This document shows positions 6,724 through 13,668 of a stretch of 17,564 bases of DNA, piece by piece. The notes below the pieces were generated by a model. That model made no database searches and was not told the origin of the DNA. It saw only the letters and a list, made by a program, of their open reading frames with translations. The stretch's first letter is position 1. Each line of letters starts with the position of its first letter. The position numbers were made by a program, and so were the translations under genes. Location: contig JAVBMO010000116.1 in the NCBI GenBank assembly GCA_031552355.1, positions 1 through 17,564 of the forward strand, read 5' to 3'. Source of the DNA: JAVBMO01 sp031552355. Its GTDB lineage: Bacteria; Bacteroidota; Bacteroidia; Bacteroidales; P3.

Positions 6724-7245
6724 ATGAAAACAAAAACTACCTTTTTAGCAATGCTCGCTTTTGCATTCTTAGCATTAACCGCAAAAGCACAGTATCACGA
6801 AGACGATAAAGCCGCATTGCGGAATTTTTTGAAACGGCCTTCCGCTGAGGCAGGAAAAATGAATGGCGAACAAGTAGGTTTATCCGCCTCTACGATAAAC
6901 ATGAACGGCTGGCTCATGAACGACACATGGCTTACCGCCCTGCAAGGCGTTACATGGAACACCGAAAGCCCCAAGCGGATTATAACGATTGACTGGACCG
7001 ATAAAAAACTTGCCGATACTTTGAATTTAGGCAGATGTACAAGTTTGACCGAACTATGGTGTCGTCAAAACCAAATCACTAATTTGGATGTAACAAAAAA
7101 CACGGCTTTGACACATTTGATTTGCTATAATAATCAGCTCACTAATTTGGATGTAAGCAAAAACACGGCTCTTACATATTTGAGTTGCTTTGATAATCTG
7201 CTCACTAATTTGGATGTAACAAAAAACACAGCTTTAATATCCTAG
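6724..7245 (+). CDS. 5' open fragment of broken LRR gene 2
   Basis: A 173-residue piece: signal peptide, N-domain and two and a half LRRs, ending at the premature TAG. If translated it would be exported to the periplasm but lacks the sorting domain needed for T9SS. Confidence 0.55.
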   Translation: MKTKTTFLAMLAFAFLALTAKAQYHEDDKAALRNFLKRPSAEAGKMNGEQVGLSASTINMNGWLMNDTWLTALQGVTWNTESPKRIITIDWTDKKLADTLNLGRCTSLTELWCRQNQITNLDVTKNTALTHLICYNNQLTNLDVSKNTALTYLSCFDNLLTNLDVTKNTALIS

Positions 7246-7452
7246 AGTTGATATAAAAACAAACTCACCAATTTGCATGTAATCAAAAATACAGCTCTTA
7301 CATATTTGAGTTGCTCTCAAAACCAACTCACAAATTTGAATGTAACAAAAAATACGGCTTTGACAGGTTTGGATTGCTATTACAATCAACTCACTAATTT
7401 AGATGTGAGCAAAAATACGGCTTTGACAGATTTGAGGTGCTATAATAACCAA
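7075..7452 (+). repeat. six 63-bp LRR units, block 1 of gene 2
   Basis: Six consecutive 21-codon units each starting (L/I)TNL(D/H/N)V. Unit 3 carries both stop codons, and unit 4 has His in place of the conserved Asp (TTG CAT GTA). Confidence 0.88.
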
Positions 7453-8856
7453 CTCAAATTCTCTACCCTGCCCAAAGGTACTTATACCACCTTCGCCTAT
7501 GTCCCGCAAGACACTCTGCAAGGCGGCAGCGCGGGCTATAGTAGAATAATAGATTTAAGCAGCGAAAACAATATTGCAGGCAATGTATCTACCTATAGCT
7601 GGTACGATGGCGCAAGCGAAATAATGGCTAATAAATATGTGAACACCAACGGAAAATTCCTCTTTACCGACGGCACCTATATAAACAAAACCCTTATCTG
7701 CAAAATCACCAATGCCAAGTTTCCCTCTTTAACACTCATATATAAAGTAAAACTGATACCCGAAGAATACCATACCGCCGACAAAACCGCTTTACGTAAT
7801 TTCTTGATTCAAAATTCTGCCGATACACTTAAAACCAATGGCGAAAAGTTGAATTTGGGACCCGCAGAATTGGAAATATTAAAAACCGCTGCCGACTGGA
7901 AAACCAACGAAAGCTGGGTAAGCAAAGTAGCAGCTCTTGAATGGAACACCGAAATACCAAAAAAAATAACCCTCATGTTCTGGAACAATAGAAATTTTGC
8001 CGGCAACTTAGATGTAAGCGGCTGCGACAGTTTAAAAAGACTTAGCTGCTTTAGCAACCAACTCACGAATTTGGATATATCGAAAAATATTGCTTTAACA
8101 GGGTTATATTGTAACAGTAATCAACTTACTAATTTGGATGTAAGCAAAAATACCGCATTGACAGATTTAGAATGTATCGATAACAAACTTACAAATTTGG
8201 ATGTAACAAAAAATACAGCTTTGAAAAGATTACATTGTAGTAATAACCAACTTAAGTTCTCTACCCTGCCCAAAGGGACTTATACCACCTTCATCTATGC
8301 CCCGCAAGACACTTTGCAAGGCAGCAGCATTAAAATCGGCAGCGAAATAGACCTGAGCAGCGAATACAGCATTGCAAGCAATATAACCACATACAAATGG
8401 TTCGATGGCGACACCGAAATCCCTGCCGCCGAATACACCGCTGCAAACGGAAAATTCACTTTTTCCAATGCAAGTTTTTTAAATAAAACACTTACCTGCC
8501 AAATGACCAATGCCACGTTTCCGGATTTTGATACCAAACCCTTAATATACCAAGTAAAAATAACCGATGGCACCGGCATAGCCGAAACCGGCAATAGTGA
8601 AATACAGTTGGCAATTTATCCCAACCCAACCACAGGCGAACTGAAAATTGTAACCCACAACCCACTAAAGGGGGCTAATGAGTTGGGAAAGTCCCCTTTA
8701 GGGGATTTAGGGGTACAGCTTTTCGACCTCACCGGAAAACAAGTTTTTGAAACCCGCAAAACCGAATTTAATATAGGTCATTTACCCAACGGGCTTTATC
8801 TATTAAAAGCAACTACAGATAAAGGCGTTGTGAACAGGAAAATAGTAAAAGAATGA
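7273..8856 (+). CDS. 3' open fragment of broken LRR gene 2
   Basis: An open frame in the same phase as the 5' fragment. Its only early start is TTG at 7273, inside an LRR; the first in-frame ATG is at 7624, in the linker domain. It has no signal peptide and no upstream promoter or leader, so independent expression is unlikely. It carries the last LRRs of block 1, block 2 and the T9SS tail. Confidence 0.45.
   Translation: MHVIKNTALTYLSCSQNQLTNLNVTKNTALTGLDCYYNQLTNLDVSKNTALTDLRCYNNQLKFSTLPKGTYTTFAYVPQDTLQGGSAGYSRIIDLSSENNIAGNVSTYSWYDGASEIMANKYVNTNGKFLFTDGTYINKTLICKITNAKFPSLTLIYKVKLIPEEYHTADKTALRNFLIQNSADTLKTNGEKLNLGPAELEILKTAADWKTNESWVSKVAALEWNTEIPKKITLMFWNNRNFAGNLDVSGCDSLKRLSCFSNQLTNLDISKNIALTGLYCNSNQLTNLDVSKNTALTDLECIDNKLTNLDVTKNTALKRLHCSNNQLKFSTLPKGTYTTFIYAPQDTLQGSSIKIGSEIDLSSEYSIASNITTYKWFDGDTEIPAAEYTAANGKFTFSNASFLNKTLTCQMTNATFPDFDTKPLIYQVKITDGTGIAETGNSEIQLAIYPNPTTGELKIVTHNPLKGANELGKSPLGDLGVQLFDLTGKQVFETRKTEFNIGHLPNGLYLLKATTDKGVVNRKIVKE
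8062..8250 (+). repeat. three 63-bp LRR units, block 2 of gene 2
   Basis: Three 21-codon units (LTNLDISKNIAL, LTNLDVSKNTAL, LTNLDVTKNTAL), each with the conserved Cys. They are bounded by a capping CDSLKRLSC segment and QLKFSTLPKG, the same borders as in block 1 and in gene 3. Confidence 0.85.
8572..8856 (+). repeat. 285-bp shared T9SS tail, copy 2
   Basis: Same length and near-identical sequence to the tails of genes 1 and 3. The palindromic insert near 8651-8712 has lost part of its C-run symmetry (acccacaacccactaaaggg), so the hairpin is weaker here than in the other copies. Confidence 0.85.
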
Positions 8857-9327
8857 TGAACGAGGAACTATGAACTATGAATGATGAATCCGTCATTGCG
8901 AGTAAAAATAAATTGGTTCAAGCAAAAGGAAATGGCGAATTAAAGCAAGGATTGGCCTAATAAAAAATGAGTTAAGAAAAAACGGACTTTGCAGCGTTAA
9001 AAACAAAAAACAAGCGATGAAGTTTATTAGAAACACAGAAGATTGTAAGTACCTGATGCTACATTGGAACAAGTAGATTCAACCTTTTTTTGTTTAGCGT
9101 AAAAGGAAGTTTTTTTAGCAATTTTTTATTCAGCCTTGACTTTTTGTTACTTTTGGGTCAAGCCAACCGAAGCGATAGCGAAGCTCGCGAATACCGCTGA
9201 AAAAAAAGAAATATATGAGCAAAAGTAAAAGAAAAATAAATATTACAAATCAATAGATTACATGTTTTCGTCATTGGTAGGACGAGGAACGAGGACGAAG
9301 CAATCTGCGGATTACTTCTGTATAAAA
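8857..9327. other. intergenic region made of dispersed-repeat fragments
   Basis: No gene is seen. In order it holds short tandem words (aactatgaactatgaatgatg, ~8868-8888) and a cgtcattgcgag fragment (8891-8902). Next come AT-rich sequence and an imperfect inverted repeat, TTTTTGTTACTTTTG (9141-9155) with CAAAAGTAAAAGAAA (9220-9234, 13 of 15 paired). A second cgtcattg... element follows at 9269-9319. The open frame from ATG 9262 into gene 3 is an accident of the repeat. Confidence 0.55.
9269..9319 (+). repeat. 'CGTCATTGCGAG'-type dispersed repeat, degenerate copy
   Basis: It reads cgtcattggtaggacgagg and ends gacgaagcaatctgcgg then attacttct. This resembles the widespread bacterial intergenic repeat beginning CGTCATTGCGAGGAACGAAGCAATC. 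GAAGCAATC and GATTACTTC at its end can pair with one mismatch. A 12-bp piece of the same start lies at 8891-8902. Confidence 0.6.
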
Positions 9328-9426
9328 GCAAGAGTTTCACTCGCCGCAAAACCCTCGCTAAAAAAAACTTTGTGCCTTTGTGGAATTCAAATAACCAAAT
9401 CAACAAATAACCAAATAAATAAACGT
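9328..9426 (+). repeat. shared leader repeat, copy C (surface gene 3)
   Basis: A 99-bp version of the leader, with gcaagagtttcac and aaaccctcgctaaaaaaaac, one shortened ctttgtg run and the same A/C-rich tract to ATG 9427. The hairpin arm has decayed (AGAGTTT against AAACCCT), so only part of the stem remains. Confidence 0.72.
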
Positions 9427-10938
9427 ATGAAAACAAAAACTACCTTTTTAGCAATTCTCGCTTTTGCATTTTTAGCATTAACCGCAAAAGCACAGTATCA
9501 CGAAGACGACAAAGCCGCATTGCGGAATTTTTTGAAACGGCCTTCCGCTGAGGCAGGAAAAATGAATGGCGAACAAGTAGGTTTATCCGCCGCTACGATA
9601 AACATGAACGGTTGGCTCATGAACGACACATGGCTTACCGCCCTGCAAGGCGTTACATGGAACACCGAAAGCCCCAAGCGGATTATAAAGATTAACTGGA
9701 CCGATAAAAAACTTGCCGATACTTTGAACTTAGGCAGATGTACAAGTTTGACCGAACTAAGGTGTGCTGAAAACAAAATTACCAATTTGGATGTAACAAA
9801 AAATACGGCTTTGACACATTTGATTTACTATTTAAACCAACTCACTAATTTGGATGTAACAAAAAATACCGCTTTGATATACTTGGATGGTTGTAACAAC
9901 TCACTCACCGGTTTAGATGTAACAAAAAATACAGCCTTGATAACTTTGGGTTGTAGTGATAACCAACTCACTAATTTGGATGTAAGCAAAAATACGGCTT
10001 TGATAGTTTTGGTTTGCTATAATAATCAGCTCACTAATTTGGATGTAACAAAAAATACCGCTTTGACACTTTTGAGTTGCTCTCAAAACCAACTCACTAA
10101 TTTGGATGTATCGAAAAATATCGCTTTAAGAGAATTACATTGCTACGCAAACCAACTCACTAATTTGGATGTAAGCAAAAATACAGCTCTTACATCTTTG
10201 TATTGCAATAACAACCAACTCACTAATTTGGATATAACAAAAAATACCGCTTTGACGAAATTAAATTGTAGCGATAACAAACTTACAAATTTAGATGTGT
10301 CAAAAAATACAGCTTTAGAAAATTTGGAATGTTATTATAACCAACTCAAATTTTCTACCTTGCCACAAGGAAGTTATGGTTACGACTATTCACCGCAAAA
10401 CACCATTAAAGGCGGCAACATTAAAATCGGCAGCGAAATAGACCTTAGCAGCGAATACACCATTGCAGGCAATACAACAACCTACCAATGGTTCGATGGC
10501 GCCACCGAAACCCCTGCCGCCGAATACACCGCTGCAAACGGAAAATTCACTTTTTCCAATCCAAGTTTTTTAAATAAAACCCTCACTTGCCAAATGACCA
10601 ATGCCACGTTTCCTCTTTTAACACTGGTATACGAAGCTACCCTAACCAACGAAACCGGCATAGCCGAAACCGGAAATGGTGAAATACAGTTGGCAATTTA
10701 TCCCAACCCCACAAAAGGTGAAGTAAAAATTGTAACCCCCAACCCCCTAAAGGGGGCTAATGAGTTGGGAAAGTCCCCTTTAGGGGATTTAGGGGTACAG
10801 CTTTTCGACCTCACAGGGAAACAAGTTTTTGAAACCCGCAAAACCGAATTTAATATAGGTCATTTACCCAACGGGCTTTACTTATTAAAAGCTGTTACCG
10901 ATAAAGGCATTGTAAACAGGAAAATAATTAAAAACTAA
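9427..10938 (+). CDS. secreted LRR protein with T9SS sorting domain (surface gene 3)
   Basis: 503 residues, intact. The signal peptide MKTKTTFLAILAFAFLAL-TAKA probably cleaves after A22. An N-domain covers ~23-105, then nine 21-residue LRRs (9778-10344) of the form LTNLDVSKNTALTxLxCxxNQ. A beta-rich Ig-like linker follows (STLPQGSYGYDY to TLTNETGIAE), then the T9SS tail with IYPNPTKGEV and LPNGLYLLKAVTDKG. A Cys at one fixed LRR position can form a cysteine ladder as in internalin J. It is lost in the first unit (LIYYLNQ) and shifted in the second (LDGCNNS). A role in surface binding is inferred from family resemblance. The start is taken at 9427, not in-frame ATG 9262, because it opens the conserved signal peptide. 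The gene is the intact paralogue of broken gene 2. Confidence 0.88.
   Translation: MKTKTTFLAILAFAFLALTAKAQYHEDDKAALRNFLKRPSAEAGKMNGEQVGLSAATINMNGWLMNDTWLTALQGVTWNTESPKRIIKINWTDKKLADTLNLGRCTSLTELRCAENKITNLDVTKNTALTHLIYYLNQLTNLDVTKNTALIYLDGCNNSLTGLDVTKNTALITLGCSDNQLTNLDVSKNTALIVLVCYNNQLTNLDVTKNTALTLLSCSQNQLTNLDVSKNIALRELHCYANQLTNLDVSKNTALTSLYCNNNQLTNLDITKNTALTKLNCSDNKLTNLDVSKNTALENLECYYNQLKFSTLPQGSYGYDYSPQNTIKGGNIKIGSEIDLSSEYTIAGNTTTYQWFDGATETPAAEYTAANGKFTFSNPSFLNKTLTCQMTNATFPLLTLVYEATLTNETGIAETGNGEIQLAIYPNPTKGEVKIVTPNPLKGANELGKSPLGDLGVQLFDLTGKQVFETRKTEFNIGHLPNGLYLLKAVTDKGIVNRKIIKN
9778..10344 (+). repeat. nine 63-bp LRR units of gene 3
   Basis: Exactly 567 bp, nine units of 21 codons, with caactcactaatttggatgta recurring at most junctions. 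Gene 2 has six plus three such units, so unit number varies between paralogues. Confidence 0.9.
10654..10938 (+). repeat. 285-bp shared T9SS tail, copy 3
   Basis: Same length as copies 1 and 2. The palindromic insert (10739-10797) keeps the full CCCCC-TAAA-GGGGG hairpin, as in copy 1. A few substitutions (AKGE in place of TTGE, AVTDKGI) mark this copy. Confidence 0.87.
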
Positions 10939-10942
10939 GCGG

Positions 10943-10967
10943 GCTGAAATCGATAATTTCAGCTTTT
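10943..10967 (+). terminator. intrinsic terminator after surface gene 3
   Basis: GCTGAAAT (10943-10950), loop CGATA, ATTTCAGC (10956-10963), then TTTT, five bases past the stop codon. The 16 bases 10937-10952 also occur at 1717-1732. Confidence 0.68.
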
Positions 10968-11039
10968 GGCTCGACAAACAATTCAGCATTTCTTTTACAA
11001 CCATTATATAGATTTCTTTTATCAACGAAAATTTAATCG

Positions 11040-11047
11040 TAAATTTG
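11040..11047 (+). promoter_or_regulatory. -7 box of the M20 dipeptidase gene
   Basis: TAAATTTG matches TAnnTTTG, 48 bp before the start codon. No clear -33 TTTG is visible 20 bp upstream. Confidence 0.5.
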
Positions 11048-11095
11048 TAGCAGCACAAAAGAAAAACTATATTATCAATTAAAATTTTAATAAAA

Positions 11096-12472
11096 ATGAG
11101 CACTGCAAAAGCGTATATCGAAGAAAACAAAGATCGTTTTTTGGAAGAATTGTTCGGTTTAATCCGCATTCCTTCTATCAGTTCAAAAAATGAACACAAA
11201 GGCGACATGGTGAAAGCTGCCGAATATTGGAAAAAATCTATTTTGGAAGCCGGCGCAACCAAAGCCGAAGTAATGCCTACGGCAGGAAATCCTGTGGTAT
11301 ATGGCGAAAAAATCATTGACCCTACCCTCCCCACTGTTTTGGTTTATGGACATTACGATGTAATGCCTGCTGAGCCTTTTGAATTGTGGGTTTCAAAACC
11401 TTTTGAACCTGAAGTGCGTGATGGCAAAATTTATGCTCGTGGCGCTAACGACGATAAAGGACAGGCTTTTATGCACGCCAAAGCCTTTGAATTGATGGTT
11501 AAAACCAATACTCTTCCTTGCAACGTTAAATTTATGATTGAAGGTGAAGAGGAAATCGGTTCGCCAAGTTTATACGATTTTTGCGAAAAACACAAAGAAC
11601 TTTTGAAATCAGATATTATTTTAGTTTCCGACACCAGCATGATTGCCACCGACATTCCTTCTATTACCACCGGTTTAAGAGGTTTAAGCTATGTTGAAGT
11701 GGAAGTTACAGGGCCAAACAAAGATTTGCATTCAGGGCTTTATGGTGGAGCCGTGGCAAATCCTATAAACATTTTATGCCAAATGATTGCTTCCATGACC
11801 GACGAAAACAATCATATAATAATCCCCGGATTTTATGACGATGTTTTGGAAATCAGCGCCGAAGAAAGAGCAGCCATGGCCAAAGCGCCTTTCAGCCTCG
11901 AAGAATACAAGCAAGCTTTGGATATCGACGATGTTCATGGTGAAAAAGGATTCAGCACATTGGAACGCACAGGCATACGCCCTTCGTTCGATTTAAACGG
12001 CATTTGGGGTGGCTATACCGGCGAAGGCGCCAAAACCATTATTCCTTCAAAAGCCTATGCAAAAATATCCATGCGTTTGGTTCCCAACCAAAATTTTGAA
12101 AAAATAAGCCAATTGTTCAAAACACATTTTGAATCCATTGCGCCTAAGTGTGTAAAAGTGAATGTAACCATCCACCATGGCGGACAATCTTATGTTTCGC
12201 CTTTGAATTTGGTAGGCTACAAAGCAGCAGAAAAAGCTTATGAAGCCACCTATGGAAAAACACCTATCCCAACACGCAGTGGCGGTAGTATTCCCATTAT
12301 TTCAGGCTTTGAACGTATTTTAGGAACAAAATCTATTTTGATGGGATTTGGTTTGGAATCGGATGCCATTCACTCGCCCAACGAAAATTACCGTTTAGAC
12401 CATTTCTATAAAGGTATTGAAACCATTACTCATTTCTACAAAAACTATGTGGAAATAATGAAACAAAAGTAA
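11096..12472 (+). CDS. M20 family dipeptidase (CNDP/PepV-like zinc peptidase)
   Basis: 458 residues, the usual length for cytosolic M20 dipeptidases, with no signal peptide. The two-metal site is complete. H86 and D88 lie in GHYDV. D119 lies in GANDDKG as the bridging ligand. E152/E153 in EGEEEIGS supply the general base and a ligand. D179 is in VSDT and H426 in AIHSPNE. H212 in DLHSG is the His that dimeric M20 enzymes lend to the partner active site. It should hydrolyse dipeptides or other short peptides in the cytoplasm. The exact substrate cannot be read from sequence; carnosinase-like or aminoacyl-dipeptide activity are the usual options. The gene is single, with its own -7 box and a strong terminator. 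The ATG at 11096 is the natural start. Confidence 0.93.
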   Translation: MSTAKAYIEENKDRFLEELFGLIRIPSISSKNEHKGDMVKAAEYWKKSILEAGATKAEVMPTAGNPVVYGEKIIDPTLPTVLVYGHYDVMPAEPFELWVSKPFEPEVRDGKIYARGANDDKGQAFMHAKAFELMVKTNTLPCNVKFMIEGEEEIGSPSLYDFCEKHKELLKSDIILVSDTSMIATDIPSITTGLRGLSYVEVEVTGPNKDLHSGLYGGAVANPINILCQMIASMTDENNHIIIPGFYDDVLEISAEERAAMAKAPFSLEEYKQALDIDDVHGEKGFSTLERTGIRPSFDLNGIWGGYTGEGAKTIIPSKAYAKISMRLVPNQNFEKISQLFKTHFESIAPKCVKVNVTIHHGGQSYVSPLNLVGYKAAEKAYEATYGKTPIPTRSGGSIPIISGFERILGTKSILMGFGLESDAIHSPNENYRLDHFYKGIETITHFYKNYVEIMKQK

Positions 12473-12503
12473 GAAATCCTGAATTTTAAACCTTAAAAAA
12501 GGG

Positions 12504-12551
12504 AACCACTAAGTTTATCCAGATATCTTGTCCAACAAACTTAGTGGTTTT
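12504..12551 (+). terminator. intrinsic terminator after the dipeptidase gene
   Basis: AACCACTAAGTTT (12504-12516) pairs perfectly over 13 bp with AAACTTAGTGGTT (12537-12549) around a 20-base loop. A short T-run follows. It sits about 30 bp past the stop. Confidence 0.8.
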
Positions 12552-12619
12552 ATGATAATTACACAAAAATAGTTTTAGTATGTGTAAAGTAGCATTGTAT
12601 TGATTTTTCTTAAAACAGC

Positions 12620-12659
12620 TACCATCTTCTCATTTATCGTAGTAAATGAGAAGATGGTA
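12620..12659. other. perfect 17-bp hairpin without a T-tract
   Basis: TACCATCTTCTCATTTA (12620-12636) and TAAATGAGAAGATGGTA (12643-12659) are exact inverted repeats around a 6-base loop (tcgtag). The following sequence is acaaaatta, so it is not a normal terminator. It lies about 40 bp upstream of the -7 box of the next gene, where an operator, RNA structure or small palindromic repeat would fit. Confidence 0.75.
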
Positions 12660-12700
12660 ACAAAATTAGTTCATAAAATCAAGGAATAGTTATTTTTCTT

Positions 12701-12708
12701 TACCTTTG
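12701..12708 (+). promoter_or_regulatory. -7 box of the OmpH-like gene
   Basis: TACCTTTG matches TAnnTTTG, 43 bp before the start codon. A -33 TTTG is not seen at the standard spacing. Confidence 0.5.
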
Positions 12709-12751
12709 CATTCGTTTTTAAAGTATTCTAAAATATAAAACAATAAAGATC

Positions 12752-13459
12752 ATGTCAGAAGAGACACAATACACAAACGAAAATCAAACTATTGAAGCAC
12801 CAAAATCTTGCCACTCAAAAAAAGGCCATCACCATAAAATGGGCGCCATTTTCTGTGGATTAAATATCTTAATGCTTATCGGATTAGTTGTATTATATAT
12901 TTTATTTTTCCGGTCAAACAATGTTTGTTCAAACAAAACAACTATTACGGCTACAGAGCAAAAAGCTGCTGTTAAAAAACCGGACAACATAACTTTTGCG
13001 TATATCAATACAGATACAATTATTGCTCAATATCAATATGCCAAAGACCTTGAAAAGGAATTGCTTGATTATAAAAATTCAATGGAAAAAAACTACACCA
13101 ACAAAGTTAATTCCTTGCAAAAAGATGTAGCTGAATATTTGAAAGTTGGTGCTACTTTGACTTTGTCCGAACAAAAGAAACGTGAAGAATCATTCAAACA
13201 ACGCGAAGCAGAAATAGGACAAATGCAACAACGAATGATGATGGACATTCAACAAAAACAAATAACGGAAAATACCAAACTTTTGAATGCCATCTTCGCT
13301 TTCATTAAAGACTACAACCTGAAACACAACAACTACACTTTCATTATGAAAAAATCTTTCACTGAAAGCCCTTTGTTGTATGCTCACGAAGGATTTGACA
13401 TTACCAAAGAAATCATTGACGGTCTAAACGCCGAATACAAAGAAGTGAAGGGTAAATAA
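12752..13459 (+). CDS. OmpH/Skp-like protein with N-terminal membrane anchor
   Basis: 235 residues. A polar N-terminus with CHSKKGHHHK leads to a transmembrane helix at ~31-53, followed by a short linker. Residues ~80-92 (ITFAYINTDTII) match the start of the Skp/OmpH fold, and a long charged coiled coil covers ~95-185. The C-terminal part (NNYTFIMKKSF..LLYAHEGFDITKEIIDGLN) matches the closing strand and helix of OmpH-family proteins in Bacteroidota. Skp-like proteins are periplasmic chaperones for outer-membrane proteins. This one keeps its helix after a 30-residue cytoplasmic tail instead of a cleavable signal peptide, so it is probably tethered to the inner membrane. Its gene stands alone and is not next to bamA, so the chaperone role is inferred from family only. 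Confidence 0.8.
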   Translation: MSEETQYTNENQTIEAPKSCHSKKGHHHKMGAIFCGLNILMLIGLVVLYILFFRSNNVCSNKTTITATEQKAAVKKPDNITFAYINTDTIIAQYQYAKDLEKELLDYKNSMEKNYTNKVNSLQKDVAEYLKVGATLTLSEQKKREESFKQREAEIGQMQQRMMMDIQQKQITENTKLLNAIFAFIKDYNLKHNNYTFIMKKSFTESPLLYAHEGFDITKEIIDGLNAEYKEVKGK

Positions 13460-13619
13460 TTCTCATAAATTATGGCAGAATTTAAAAATCTTTCAATTCT
13501 TTTTCTCAATATAGAAATGTAAAGAATATTAAGATAGGATACAAAGTTAAACTAAAATGCCTATAGAAACAAAAACAAAAAACATTTGTTTAGTAATAGC
13601 ATAGTTTAAACAAAAAGCG

Positions 13620-13627
13620 TATTTTTG
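13620..13627 (+). promoter_or_regulatory. -7 box of the thioredoxin gene
   Basis: TATTTTTG matches TAnnTTTG, 41 bp before ATG 13669. The rest of the 209-bp spacer holds nothing recognisable. Confidence 0.5.
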
Positions 13628-13668
13628 CAGCATAATATTTTGTATTAAAATTTAAAAAAATAAAAGTC

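Larger units (their letters stand above)
6724..8856 (+). pseudogene. two-block LRR surface protein with T9SS domain, broken by two stops (surface gene 2)
   Basis: Read through, this frame encodes ~710 residues. In order: a signal peptide ending TAKA, an N-domain (AALRNFLKRP...WNTESPKRI), six 21-residue LRRs (7075-7452) and a beta-rich linker. A second N-domain-like segment (TALRNFLIQN...), three LRRs (8062-8250), another beta-rich linker and the T9SS tail follow. The LRR form LTNLDVSKNTALTxLxC-xNNQ resembles internalin J cysteine-ladder repeats. In the third LRR unit TTG has become TAG (7243-7245) and TGC has become TGA (7249-7251); both are single-base changes against the other units, with no frameshift. 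The N-terminal part keeps export but no sorting domain, and the rest has a sorting domain but no signal peptide, so neither should reach the surface. The first 113 residues differ from gene 3 at only five positions. Stop-codon readthrough is possible but unlikely for two different stops. Confidence 0.8.

Noticed and set aside
7243..7251. Stop-codon recoding (TAG or TGA read as sense) in gene 2
   Set aside because: Two different stops would need recoding within three codons, while TGA and TAA end intact genes here and no recoding element is visible. Nonsense mutation is simpler.
9262..9426. In-frame extension of surface gene 3 from ATG 9262
   Set aside because: It begins just before a dispersed repeat and runs through the leader. 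The signal peptide opens at 9427, matching genes 1 and 2.
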